64,000 nt of DNA from Desulfomicrobium apsheronum (GTDB taxonomy: Bacteria > Desulfobacterota > Desulfovibrionia > Desulfovibrionales > Desulfomicrobiaceae). The notes beneath the pieces are model-generated. The model was not told where the DNA came from. It saw only the letters and a list, made by a program, of their open reading frames with translations, and did not search any database. The stretch covers positions 124,001 through 188,000 of the forward strand of contig NZ_FORX01000002.1 in the NCBI RefSeq assembly GCF_900114115.1. Reading direction: 5' to 3'. Below, piece after piece: positions 53,852-62,642 of the stretch. Position numbers and translations under genes: made by a program. The first letter of the stretch is position 1. Each line of letters starts with the position of its first letter.

Positions 53852-53987
53852 TGACCTCGGCATGCCCAGTCATGCCAGGCGCGATCTGAAGCTCCGATGA
53901 TGTATGTCGAATCGTTTCGGACTGGACCTTAGAGCGGTGCGGACATATCAGTATGTTCCGATTCACGTTCACGACAAGGAGGCCGCC

Positions 53988-54692
53988 ATGTCCATGTATT
54001 CCAAGTTTGCCGCCTGGTACGACCGCATCTTTCCCTTCAGCCCCGGCGTTTACTCCTTCCTGACCCACCACCTCGGCGACCGGGGCGGGCCGGTTCTGGA
54101 CCTTGGCTGCGGCACGGGCGACTACTGCGCCGCTTTCACCCGAGACGGCGTGCGGGCCGTGGGTGTCGACCTCGATTCCGCGATGATCTCCCAGGCTCGG
54201 GCCCGAGGACCGGAGACCGAATTTCATGTCCTGGACATGACCGAATTTCCGACTCTGGGCGGGCCCTGGAACATGATCTATTCCATCGGCAATACCGCCG
54301 CCCATCTGCCAGGGGGCCGCTTCTGGTCGTGCGTTGAAAACGTGGGCGAGCGGCTTTTGCCTGGCGGAGTGTGGATCGTGCAAGTCATGAACTGGGACTA
54401 CGTCCTGGGCCTGCCTGCATTCAACTTTCCGGCCAAGGTCATGGAGGGGGCGGTCTTTCACCGCGCCTACAAAGACATCACGCCGGAAGGATTGACTTTT
54501 CATACCGGCCTCGACATCGAGGGGCAGCGGGTTTTCGACGACCAGGTGCGCCTGCATCCGCTGTCCTCGGCCCAGATGGTGGCCGGGCATGAGGCGCGCG
54601 GATTCCATCTGGTCGAGCATGTGTCCGACTACTCCGGCAGCGGCTTCGACCCAGAGGTTTTTTCAGCCAGCATCTTCGTATTCAAACGATAA
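53988..54692 (+). CDS. Class I SAM-dependent methyltransferase
   Basis: Methyltransferase of 234 residues. Motif I is VLDLGCGTGDYCAAF, followed by VGVDLDSAMISQAR and later WNMIYSIGNTAAHL. The remainder has the usual seven-strand pattern. ATG 53988 has AAGGAGG upstream; the upstream open part to 53904 lies in the regulatory region. The target molecule is unknown. A Crp/Fnr gene follows 11 bp downstream, suggesting co-transcription. Confidence 0.88.
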   Translation: MSMYSKFAAWYDRIFPFSPGVYSFLTHHLGDRGGPVLDLGCGTGDYCAAFTRDGVRAVGVDLDSAMISQARARGPETEFHVLDMTEFPTLGGPWNMIYSIGNTAAHLPGGRFWSCVENVGERLLPGGVWIVQVMNWDYVLGLPAFNFPAKVMEGAVFHRAYKDITPEGLTFHTGLDIEGQRVFDDQVRLHPLSSAQMVAGHEARGFHLVEHVSDYSGSGFDPEVFSASIFVFKR

Positions 54693-54703
54693 GGACACGT
54701 TGC

Positions 54704-55387
54704 ATGGATTTCATGACCGCCATGGGGCAGAGCACGCTCTTCAAGGGGCTTGGCCCGGAGGAACTCGCGCAACTGGAGCGCATCAGCGAGCCGCGCCAAT
54801 ACGACAAGGGAGACCTGCTCTTTGGCGAAGGCAAGGAAGGGGTCGGGTTTTACGTCGTGCTGTCCGGACAGGTGAAGGTTTTCAAGATGTCTTTTGATGG
54901 CCGGGAACAGATTCTGCACATCCTCGGGCCCGGCGACCCGCTGGGCGAGGTGCCTGTCTTTGCCGGAATGAACTATCCGGCCAATGCCCAGGCCCTGAGC
55001 AAGTCGGCCCTCTATTTCTTTCCCCGTAAAAAACTTATCGAATTGTACCGCGAGAGCCCGTCCCTGGCCATGAACATGCTGGCCGTGCTGTCGCGCCGCC
55101 TGCGAGAGTTCACGGTTCTCATCGAGAACCTGTCCCTGAAGGAGATCCCCCAGCGCCTGGCCACGTACCTCGTGCATCAGCAGTCCCTGAAGCCCGTTTC
55201 CTCGCGGGTCAAGCTCAGCGTGACCAAGGGCGTGCTCTCCAACATCCTGGGCACGTCCCAGGAGACCCTCTCGCGCGTGCTCGGCAAAATGAGCCAGGAG
55301 GGGCTCATCGAGGTCCAGGGCAAGGAGATCATCATCCTGGACATGGAGCGGCTCCGATCCCTGGCGGACGGGGAGACGAGAATGTAG
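54704..55387 (+). CDS. Crp/Fnr-family transcriptional regulator
   Basis: Regulator of 227 residues. The cyclic-nucleotide-like beta-roll covers about 10-125 (YDKGDLLFGEGKEGVGFYVV, LHILGPGDPLGEVPVFAG). The C-terminal HTH includes TKGVLSNILGTSQETLSRVL. No Fnr-type N-terminal Cys cluster is seen. ATG 54704 is close to the methyltransferase stop. In related bacteria such proteins respond to redox or nitrosative stress; the ligand here is unknown. Confidence 0.92.
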   Translation: MDFMTAMGQSTLFKGLGPEELAQLERISEPRQYDKGDLLFGEGKEGVGFYVVLSGQVKVFKMSFDGREQILHILGPGDPLGEVPVFAGMNYPANAQALSKSALYFFPRKKLIELYRESPSLAMNMLAVLSRRLREFTVLIENLSLKEIPQRLATYLVHQQSLKPVSSRVKLSVTKGVLSNILGTSQETLSRVLGKMSQEGLIEVQGKEIIILDMERLRSLADGETRM

Positions 55388-55433
55388 GGCGGGACAGATT
55401 TCCTGGCCACTTGTGATGTCCAGCCGCCTTCGA

Positions 55434-56417
55434 CTATAGCCCCTTCTTCGGATCGAAATCCTGCCCCAACGCCGCGGGCGCGGTGATGGGCCAGCTGCCC
55501 GAGAAGCGTCCGAGGAAGGGGTAGCGACGCATCATGTCCTGGACGAAGCCGACCCGGCCGAGATTCACGGCCAGAAGCGTCACGATCATCATGGGGAAGG
55601 GCGCCACCTGGAAGACTTGGGCCGGGATGGAAGGAAATATGTCCTGCAGGTAGATCCCCGAGACCTGGAGCGCCGCGAAAAAATAGGCGCCGATGGCCGC
55701 CCGCACCGGGTGCCAGCCGCCGAAGATGACGATGGCCAGGGCGATCCAGCCCGCTCCCTCACAGCCCTGGGGGCGTCCCCAGCCCGGTTTCACGGCCAGG
55801 GAGTAGGCCGCTCCCGCAAGTCCCACCAACGCCCCGCCGACAAGACAGGCCATGAGCCTTGAGAGCCTGACCCGGATGCCGCGCCCAAAAGCCGCCCGGG
55901 GCGATTCGCCCACGGCGCGCAGCCGCATTCCGGCACTGGTCTTGTACATCCACCACCAGCACAGCGCGATGGCCGCCAGGCTGATGCTCACCACCGGCGA
56001 CTGCCGTCCTAGCAGAAGGTCCAGCAGCGGCGTGTCGGAAAGGCCGGGAATGCCCCAGTAGCCAAGGCTCGGACCGGGCTGCCGGGAGTACGAATGACCC
56101 AGAAAATAGGCCAGGTCGCGGGTCAGAAGGGTCAGGATGAACCCCACGGCCAACTGCGATTGCCCAAGATAGATGTTGGTCAGGCCGAGCACCGAGGCCA
56201 CAAGAGCCCCCACGGCCATGCCGCCGAGAGCCCCGATCCAGGCGCTGCCCGTGATCGAGGCCAGAGCGAAGGAGGCCATGGCGGCGAGGATTATGGTTCC
56301 GTCCAGGGACAGGTTGATGACCCCCGCCTTCTCGGTGATGGTCTCGCCCAGGGTGGCCAGGACCAACGGTGCTCCGGCCAGGAGAATGCCGGCCATGATG
56401 AGTGCGAATTCCTGCAT
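55434..56417 (-). CDS. ABC transporter permease, BMP/nucleoside-type (second)
   Basis: Membrane protein of 327 residues with about eight to nine hydrophobic segments and the family signature GETITEKAGVINLSLDGTI near the N-terminus. It also has RAVGESPRAAFGRGI, typical of the cytoplasmic coupling loop. The start at 56417 shares a base with the previous gene's stop (TGATG); the frame is open to 56822 but that is noncoding overlap. It forms the importer with the paralogous permease, ATPase and BMP-family binding protein upstream. Confidence 0.92.
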   Translation of the reverse strand: MQEFALIMAGILLAGAPLVLATLGETITEKAGVINLSLDGTIILAAMASFALASITGSAWIGALGGMAVGALVASVLGLTNIYLGQSQLAVGFILTLLTRDLAYFLGHSYSRQPGPSLGYWGIPGLSDTPLLDLLLGRQSPVVSISLAAIALCWWWMYKTSAGMRLRAVGESPRAAFGRGIRVRLSRLMACLVGGALVGLAGAAYSLAVKPGWGRPQGCEGAGWIALAIVIFGGWHPVRAAIGAYFFAALQVSGIYLQDIFPSIPAQVFQVAPFPMMIVTLLAVNLGRVGFVQDMMRRYPFLGRFSGSWPITAPAALGQDFDPKKGL

Positions 56418-57457
56418 CAGCGTCCCTCCCGGCGACGGATTACGTAGGTGCGAATGCCCTGGGTGACGAAGACCGACAGGACCAAGAGCCCCTGGATGAC
56501 GCCGCTTAAGGATGAATCCAGGCCAAGCTGCAGGGGAAGCTGGATCGAACCCACGTTCAGCACCGCGAAAAAGAAACAGATGAAGGGCACCGGCAAGATC
56601 CGAAAACCCGCCATCATGCCGATCAGAAGGGCCGTGTAGCCGTAGCCGGAGGAGATGCTCGGCAGCAAACGATGATAGACGCCCAGCACCTGCACCGCCC
56701 CGGCCAGTCCGCCCAGGGCGCCGCACAGGGCAAAGGCCTGCAGCATGCGCAGGCGCGGGCTCAGGTCGAAGAGGCGGGCGGCTTTGGGGTTCTGGCCCAC
56801 GGCCCGTAGCCCCAGTCCCCACTGCGTACGCAGGAGCAGGAGCGCCACCAGCAGGAATGCCGCGCAGGCGAGGCCAAGCGCCGTCCAGCTGACGGCGAGG
56901 GAGCCGATGCGTTCAAGCCACAGGGAGAGATGCAGGGTCTCGGTTCCGCTCATGGAGGCCATTCCAGGCCGCTTCCAGGGACCGAAGATGAGCCAGATGG
57001 CCAGTCCCATGGCCACGAAGTTGAGTCCGAGACCGGAAAAAATTTCGTGCACCCTGCCGTGGGTTTTGAGCAGTCCGGCCAGAAGCGCCCAGAGCGCTCC
57101 TCCAAGCATGCCCGCTCCAAGAGCCAGGGCGATGTGCCAGGGGCCGCCCTGATCTACAGGCATGAGCACGCCGGTGCAGAAGATGGCTCCCAGCACGATC
57201 TGTCCTTCGATGCCGATGTTCCACAATCTGGCCGTGAACGGGATCAGCAGGCCCATGGAGCAGAGCAGCAGCGGGACAAAGACCGTCAGCACCTGCCCGA
57301 ACTTGGACGCGGAGCCAAGGCCGCCCATGAACAGAATGCGCAGGGTCTCGAAGGGCGGCGCGCCGGAAGGCAGAGCCACGAGCACGGTCAGGGTCAGTGC
57401 CATGGTCAGCGCCACGGCGATCCAGAGCAGTTGGTGCAACCACGAGCTATGCGACAT
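56417..57457 (-). CDS. ABC transporter permease, BMP/nucleoside-type (first)
   Basis: Membrane protein of 346 residues, about nine hydrophobic segments, with LIPFTARLWNIGIEGQIVLG and RAVGQNPKAARLFDL, matching sugar/nucleoside branched-permease families. The start at 57457 has CGGAGAGC upstream and overlaps the ATPase gene end by 11 bp. It pairs with the next permease as a heterodimeric channel. Confidence 0.92.
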   Translation of the reverse strand: MSHSSWLHQLLWIAVALTMALTLTVLVALPSGAPPFETLRILFMGGLGSASKFGQVLTVFVPLLLCSMGLLIPFTARLWNIGIEGQIVLGAIFCTGVLMPVDQGGPWHIALALGAGMLGGALWALLAGLLKTHGRVHEIFSGLGLNFVAMGLAIWLIFGPWKRPGMASMSGTETLHLSLWLERIGSLAVSWTALGLACAAFLLVALLLLRTQWGLGLRAVGQNPKAARLFDLSPRLRMLQAFALCGALGGLAGAVQVLGVYHRLLPSISSGYGYTALLIGMMAGFRILPVPFICFFFAVLNVGSIQLPLQLGLDSSLSGVIQGLLVLSVFVTQGIRTYVIRRREGR

Positions 57458-58913
57458 GAGCGCTCTCCGGTTTTTTTCCGGCCATGAGGGCGCCAAGAAT
57501 TTCCACGCTCGCGTTCAGGCGCGGCACGTCGGCCACCAGCGCGCGATCAAAAAAGACCAGCACGCGGTGGCTGTGTTCGATGACCTCGTCCAGATCGGGT
57601 GAAAAGAAGAAGAGGGTCGCGCCGGATGCGCAGCGTCCGCGCAGATGCTCCCAGACCTGCCTGGCCGATCCGGCATCAAGGCCTCGGGTGGGGTGCTCCA
57701 TGAGCAGCAGCGGGGCGTCGTCGGGAATGAGGGAGAGAAGCAGGCGCTGCTGATTTCCGCCGGACAGGTCCTTGGCCGGGGTGTCCGGGTGGGCGCGCAG
57801 GTCGAAGCGCTCCACGCATTGCGACTGGTGAAATTCTTCCAGCCTCGTGGCGTGTTCCGGGAAGGCAAGCAGGATGTGGTCGCGGATGGACAGGTCCGGG
57901 AAGAGGGCCTGGCTCATGCGGTCCGCAGGCACGAAATGCACGCCTTCGTGGCGCAATGTCTTGAAATTCGTACGGGTGTGCCCGGCTTCGTTGAGAACGA
58001 GACGCCCTGAGGGCATGCGGTCCAGGCCGCACAGTCCGCGCAGGAAAAGCTCCTGGCCGCTGCCGTCGAGTCCGGCCAGGCCGATGATTTCGCCGGGGGC
58101 GGCAGAAAGGTTCAGGGGTCCCAGGTGGTATTTGGGTCCGGCGAATATCGCCTCTTCCAATTTTACCCGACTGCTCTGACCCGTCTCGGGCAATGCGCTG
58201 TCCACGGATTGCGTGGCGGCATCGCCGAACATGCGCTGGACCAGTTCCGTGGAGTCGTAGGGGGGCGTGAGCCGGGCCTCCAGGCGTCCCTGGCGCATGA
58301 CGAAGATGGCGTCGGCCATTTCCAGCGCCTCGGAGAGCTTGTGCGTGACCAGGATGACGGTGTGTCCTTGCTGACGGGCCAGCCGTGCCAAAAGGTCGAA
58401 GAGGCCGCGCTTTTGTTCCGGGGTGATGCCGGTGGTCGGCTCGTCGAGAATGAGCGTTGTGGCTCCGAGGTCGAGCAGCCGCAGCAATTCGAGCAGCTGG
58501 CGCTCGCCCACGGTCATGGAGGTCACTGGTTCTTCGGGCAGGAAGCACACGCCCAGATGGTTGGAGAGCTCGCCCAGCCGGTCAACGACCTGCGTTCTGG
58601 TCCGGGGCGGACCGCTGAGGCGGAAGTTTTCCCAGACCGGCAGGGCGGGGAAATCCAGCGGATCCTGGTAGAGCATGCCCACGCCAAGACGGGCGGCCGT
58701 GGCCGGGGTGAGGCCCGGGTGGACCTCGCCGCGCATGGATATGGTGCCGGAGTCGGGCACGGTGTGGCCGGCAAGGATGCGCATGAGCGTGCTCTTGCCG
58801 GCCCCGTTTTCACCCACCAGGGCGTAGATGCGCCCGGGTTCGAGGGTCAGGCTGATGGAGTCGTTGGCCCGAACCCGGCCGTAGTGCTTACTGATGTCTT
58901 GCAGAACGATCAT
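57447..58913 (-). CDS. ABC transporter ATP-binding protein, two-domain, BMP/nucleoside-type
   Basis: Cytoplasmic ATPase of 488 residues with two nucleotide-binding halves. The first has intact Walker A GENGAGKST, signature-like MTVGERQLLELL and LILDEPTTGI. The second has a degenerate Walker A (GLDGSGQE) and signature LSGGNQQRLLLS, as is normal for sugar/nucleoside RbsA/YufO-type subunits. In the second half, MEHPTRGLD replaces the usual catalytic Glu. The ATG is 1 bp after the binding-protein stop. Confidence 0.93.
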   Translation of the reverse strand: MIVLQDISKHYGRVRANDSISLTLEPGRIYALVGENGAGKSTLMRILAGHTVPDSGTISMRGEVHPGLTPATAARLGVGMLYQDPLDFPALPVWENFRLSGPPRTRTQVVDRLGELSNHLGVCFLPEEPVTSMTVGERQLLELLRLLDLGATTLILDEPTTGITPEQKRGLFDLLARLARQQGHTVILVTHKLSEALEMADAIFVMRQGRLEARLTPPYDSTELVQRMFGDAATQSVDSALPETGQSSRVKLEEAIFAGPKYHLGPLNLSAAPGEIIGLAGLDGSGQELFLRGLCGLDRMPSGRLVLNEAGHTRTNFKTLRHEGVHFVPADRMSQALFPDLSIRDHILLAFPEHATRLEEFHQSQCVERFDLRAHPDTPAKDLSGGNQQRLLLSLIPDDAPLLLMEHPTRGLDAGSARQVWEHLRGRCASGATLFFFSPDLDEVIEHSHRVLVFFDRALVADVPRLNASVEILGALMAGKKPESAHVA

Positions 58914-58914
58914 G

Positions 58915-60084
58915 TCATTTTGCGCTGGATTGGCCTTCCATGCCCTGCAGCAGCTGCTGCAGCGCCCAGATCTGTTCGTCCGTGGCCGCGTCGCCGTCTT
59001 TCAGGAAGGGGGTGCCGTCCTGATAGTTCAAGGGGCCGCTGAAGAGGTTGATCTTGTGTGCGCCAAGGTCTGCCACGAAGGCGTCGAGCCGGGCCTTGTT
59101 CTCGGCCGACAGGCCTTCGCCGACCATGAAGCCGATGGTGGACTTGTCGTGATCGTTGATGTCGGCCCAATGAGGAGCGTCCCACTGGAAGTCCTGCTTC
59201 CAGGTGCCGTCCTGCACGGCCGTGGCCTGACGCAGGAAGGAGGGGCCCCAGTTGAAGTAGGGCACGCCGATGCAGGTCGGGCCCTGGCCTTCGCAGGCAT
59301 GGGCGTAGTCGTAGGGGATGGCCCAGGCGTCGCGGCCCTGGTCGCGCTTCTGGCGCGCCACGGTCACGGCCTCGGGGGTGTCGATGCCGGAGATGACGAC
59401 ATCATAGCCGCCGTCGAAGAAGGAGCCCGCGACCTGGGCGGGATCGGTGGTCACGCCGGGGATGTTGAACCAGAAGCCGATCCAGCTGACCTTGAACTTG
59501 AGATCCTCGGCCTTCTTCCCAAGGACTTCGGTCCAGGCATAGCGGGCGCCCAGGAAGGCGGAAGCGGCCAAACGGCGGGTCTCTTCGTTGATCAGCGGTC
59601 CAAGGTAGGCGATCTTGCCCGTCTTGGAGGTCAGAGCGGCGCTGAAGCCGGCCATCATCTTGCCGTATTCCATGCGTCCGAACAGGTTGCCCAGGTTGGC
59701 CGGGGCCTTGCCGGTGATGACGTCGTCGCCGGAAACGTGGACGAAGGTCTTGTCCGGGTGCAGACTCGCGGCTTCGCGGATGCCGTCCTTCATGTCGTCG
59801 GAACCGGCGATGATCAGGTCCGCGCCCTTTTCCACCAGGTCATCGACCACCTGCGGGATGGTCAGGCCGGGGCGGTCGGCGGGATTGACCTTGTCCAGAT
59901 AGATGAGCTTTGTGCCAGGCAGTTTTGCCTCGACGTATTTGCAGCCTTCGTACTGGGCCTGACTGTAACCCTTGTCGTTGTAGGGGCCGACAAGGATGAG
60001 GCCGATGGTGAGGTCCTTGGCCATGGCTGCGGACGGACAGAACATCAGGGTCATAAGACCAAGGGAGACCAGAAAACGCTTCAT
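58915..60084 (-). CDS. BMP-family ABC transporter substrate-binding protein
   Basis: Periplasmic binding protein of 389 residues with signal peptide 1-22 (ending AMA). It has LTIGLILVGPYNDKGYSQAQ and VDDLVEKGADLIIAGSDDM, and GYDVVISGIDTPEA, matching BMP/Med family proteins that mostly bind nucleosides. The start at 60084 has CCGGAGGAAAA upstream. It is the first gene of the importer operon and is divergent from a corrinoid methyl-transfer cluster; the ligand may be a methylated compound, which is inference. Confidence 0.9.
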   Translation of the reverse strand: MKRFLVSLGLMTLMFCPSAAMAKDLTIGLILVGPYNDKGYSQAQYEGCKYVEAKLPGTKLIYLDKVNPADRPGLTIPQVVDDLVEKGADLIIAGSDDMKDGIREAASLHPDKTFVHVSGDDVITGKAPANLGNLFGRMEYGKMMAGFSAALTSKTGKIAYLGPLINEETRRLAASAFLGARYAWTEVLGKKAEDLKFKVSWIGFWFNIPGVTTDPAQVAGSFFDGGYDVVISGIDTPEAVTVARQKRDQGRDAWAIPYDYAHACEGQGPTCIGVPYFNWGPSFLRQATAVQDGTWKQDFQWDAPHWADINDHDKSTIGFMVGEGLSAENKARLDAFVADLGAHKINLFSGPLNYQDGTPFLKDGDAATDEQIWALQQLLQGMEGQSSAK

Positions 60085-60134
60085 GTTTTCCTCCGGAGGT
60101 GATGGGCGTGGAGAGCACGCGCCGGGATGTGGCA

Positions 60135-60158
60135 TCCGCGAAACGCGGTGTTCGCGGA
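60135..60158. promoter_or_regulatory. Inverted repeat upstream of BMP operon
   Basis: TCCGCGAA (60135-60142) and TTCGCGGA (60151-60158) form a perfect 8-bp dyad around 8 bp, 51 bp before the binding-protein start, in the divergent intergenic region. Candidate operator. Confidence 0.5.
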
Positions 60159-60367
60159 AGTCGGGTGAAATAGGGGGATGTGTCGGAAAAGTAAATCCCG
60201 ACTTTGCCACCATGGGCCGCGAAGTCAACAAGAGGATGCCGGGCGGACTCGCGGAGAACCAAATAGTGTATGACAACCGGGGCGATGACGTAGGACACGT
60301 TGCCAAGACCGTGAGAGTGTGATGAGATGGTAATGAACGTATTGTCCGGATTTTCAAGGGAGTGGCC

Positions 60368-61051
60368 ATGACTGAAGAGAGGTGCGTCAATCTGGAATTG
60401 CGCCGGGAGATCCTGTATTCATTGATGCTTGAAGCCAAGCGTGAAGAGGCTCTGCAGCTGTTGCTCGACCACGCGGGGGCGCACGGCTTTCAGTCGGCGG
60501 TCAACGCTCTGCTCGAACCGGTGCTGGAGAAGGCGGGTGAAGCCTGGCACCGGGAGAACCTGTCCCTGGCCCAGGGCTATGTGGCCGGGAAGATCGCCGA
60601 GGATCTGCTGGTTGCCGCCGCCGAATCCGGAGGAGATCTGCCTCTGGACGTCAAGGGTCCGGTGGTCATCGGCAATGTGGAGGATGACTATCATTCGCTG
60701 GGGCGCAAGATGGTCGCCGTTTTCCTGCGCGCCGCCGGGTGGAAGGTTGTCGATCTGGGCAACGACGTGGTGCCGGGGGATTTTGTCGACGCGGCCCTGG
60801 CAAACGGCGCGAGGGTCATCGGGGTTTCGGCCATGATGCTGACCACGGCCGAGAACATTCGCGCCCTGCGGTCCGAAATCGACGCCCGGGGGCTTGGCGG
60901 TAGGATTCAGCTGGCGGTGGGCGGCGCGGTGTTCAAGCTACGGCCCGAACTGATGCTGGAGGTCGGAGGCGACGGCACCGCCACCAGCGCCATCCAGGCC
61001 CCTGAACTCTTCGAGCGGCTTTGGGCCCACAGCCTTGCGGAGGACAAATGA
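60368..61051 (+). CDS. Corrinoid (B12-binding) protein of a methyltransferase system
   Basis: Protein of 227 residues with a B12-binding helical cap (residues about 5-85, LEPVLEKAGEAWHRENLSLAQ) and a Rossmann domain. The His-on ligand motif is DYHSLG with Asp107, His109 and Gly112, followed by VDLGNDVVPGDF, VSAMML and VGGAVF. This matches methanol/methylamine-type corrinoid proteins that shuttle methyl groups. ATG 60368 has AAGGGAG upstream. It is co-transcribed with the UroD-like and DUF1638 genes. Confidence 0.92.
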   Translation: MTEERCVNLELRREILYSLMLEAKREEALQLLLDHAGAHGFQSAVNALLEPVLEKAGEAWHRENLSLAQGYVAGKIAEDLLVAAAESGGDLPLDVKGPVVIGNVEDDYHSLGRKMVAVFLRAAGWKVVDLGNDVVPGDFVDAALANGARVIGVSAMMLTTAENIRALRSEIDARGLGGRIQLAVGGAVFKLRPELMLEVGGDGTATSAIQAPELFERLWAHSLAEDK

Positions 61052-62067
61052 CCGGCATGGAGCGCGTGCTTTGCGCACTGCACGGAAAACCCGCCGACCG
61101 CCGGGCCTTCACGTTGGCCTTGAGCCTTTACGGAGCCAGGCTTTCCGGGTGCCCGACACAAGAGTACTATTCCGACCCGAACCGTTTTCTGGAAGGGCAG
61201 CGTAAGGTCGTGCGCCTCATCGATCCGGATATCCTGTTCGCCCCTTTCGCCCTGCCTTTCGAGGCGCTGGCCTATGGTGGGGAAGGGGTCTGGCTGGATA
61301 AATTTCCGCCCAATGTGCGCAAGCCCCCTTTTCGCGGGCAGGACATGCCCGTGTCGCTGGGTGACGATATGCTCTTGGCTCCGGGCTTGGCCTACCTGGT
61401 CGAGTCAACGCGCCTTCTGGCCCTTGAGTTCGGGCCGTCGAAACCCGTCTGCGCCGTGGCCACGGCCCCCGTCGACCTTCCGGCCATGCTGCTGGGCATC
61501 GAGGGCTGGCTTGAGACGCTGCTTTTCGACCCTGAGCGCGCCGCGCGGCTGATGGCTCTGGCCGAGGAGCATTTTCTGCGCCTGACCGGAGCCTTTTTCG
61601 CGGCCGGTGCCGCCTTCGTGGCGATTCCGGTCATGTTCGCCAATTTGCGCCTGGTCACTGCGGCCCTGCTCGAAGACGCCGTTCTTCCCGCCCTGGCCCG
61701 GGCTTTCGGCCAGTCCGCCGGACCGCTCGTCTATCACCACGGCGGCAACCGCATCCTCGATCATCTCAAGCGTTTTTCCAGTCTGCCAAACGTGGCCGGT
61801 TTCCTGCTCGATCCGCGCGACAGCATGTCCCGGGCCCGCGATATTCTTGGCCCCGGGCGACTTGTGCTCGGCAACATGAATGGCCCCGGCCTGGCGCGCA
61901 TGCAGCCGGACAAGGCGTATGCATCCGTGTCCACGCTTCTGGCCGAACGGGCTTCGGACAGGAATTTCGTGCTCGCCTCGTCACATGCGGACGTTCCTTT
62001 CGATACCAGCCCGGACACCTTGCTGGCAGTGCGCAGGGCGGTCATGGACGCGGGAGTGGTCGCATGA
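61048..62067 (+). CDS. Uroporphyrinogen decarboxylase-fold protein (MtaA-like, zinc Cys replaced)
   Basis: Protein of 339 residues in the UroD family, whose corrinoid-linked members (MtaA/MtbA) transfer methyl from a corrinoid protein to a thiol. Visible blocks are FAPFALPFEALAYG, CAVATAPVDLPAMLLGIEGW, IPVMFANLR and LVLGNMNGPGLARM. The zinc site H-x-C ... C of MtaA appears here as HHGGN (230-234) and SHADVPFDTSPDTL near the end, so both Cys ligands seem to be replaced. ATG 61048 overlaps the corrinoid gene (ATGA). It may therefore use a different chemistry or acceptor; this rests on by-eye alignment. Confidence 0.8.
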   Translation: MTGMERVLCALHGKPADRRAFTLALSLYGARLSGCPTQEYYSDPNRFLEGQRKVVRLIDPDILFAPFALPFEALAYGGEGVWLDKFPPNVRKPPFRGQDMPVSLGDDMLLAPGLAYLVESTRLLALEFGPSKPVCAVATAPVDLPAMLLGIEGWLETLLFDPERAARLMALAEEHFLRLTGAFFAAGAAFVAIPVMFANLRLVTAALLEDAVLPALARAFGQSAGPLVYHHGGNRILDHLKRFSSLPNVAGFLLDPRDSMSRARDILGPGRLVLGNMNGPGLARMQPDKAYASVSTLLAERASDRNFVLASSHADVPFDTSPDTLLAVRRAVMDAGVVA

Positions 62068-62642
62068 AAGACATTCTGGCCGTGACCTGCGGCATTTTTC
62101 AGAAGGAAATGATGCAATTGGCTCCGCGATTTCCCCGCATGCGCTTCGTTTTTGCCGATTCCATGCTGCACATGCGCCCGGACTTGCTCCAGAACCGCAT
62201 CGACGATGTGCTCGCACAGCATCCGTCCGGCAAGACGCTTTTCATCTACGGAGACTGCACCCCGCGCATTGTCGAGATGTCGCGCAGGCCCGGCTTTGCC
62301 AAGACCATGGGCATCAACTGCTGCGACATTCTGCTCGGACGCGAGGAATACCGACGCTTGCGCAAGGCCGGAGCATTTTTTTTCCTGCCGGAATGGACGC
62401 TGCGCTGGAGGGATGTCTTCGAGCGTGAGTTGGGCTTTGTGGGCGGCCGCGGGGCGGGGGAGATGTTGCGCGAAGTGCATAACCAATTCATATATCTTGA
62501 TACCGGGGTCATGCCCGTGCCGGTGGCACTTCTGGATGAAATCAGCCGGGAACTTAAGATGCCCATGACCGTGCTGACGGTGGGGCTTGGCCGATTGGAA
62601 CACAATGTCGCCAACGCGCAGGAGCAGCTCGATGCCCAGTGA
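62064..62642 (+). CDS. DUF1638 domain protein
   Basis: Soluble protein of 192 residues of the DUF1638 family, often adjacent to corrinoid methyltransferase genes but uncharacterised. It has IYGDCTPRIVEM, MGINCCDILLGREEYRRL, and the Cys residues in CGIF, GDC and NCC that could bind metal. ATG 62064 overlaps the UroD-like stop (ATGA). It is followed by a sensor kinase that overlaps its end. Confidence 0.85.
   Translation: MKDILAVTCGIFQKEMMQLAPRFPRMRFVFADSMLHMRPDLLQNRIDDVLAQHPSGKTLFIYGDCTPRIVEMSRRPGFAKTMGINCCDILLGREEYRRLRKAGAFFFLPEWTLRWRDVFERELGFVGGRGAGEMLREVHNQFIYLDTGVMPVPVALLDEISRELKMPMTVLTVGLGRLEHNVANAQEQLDAQ

Noticed and set aside
56418-56822. N-terminal extension of the second BMP permease
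   Set aside because: The added 135 residues are antisense-like translation of the first permease gene and are Pro/Arg-rich; the real start is at 56417.
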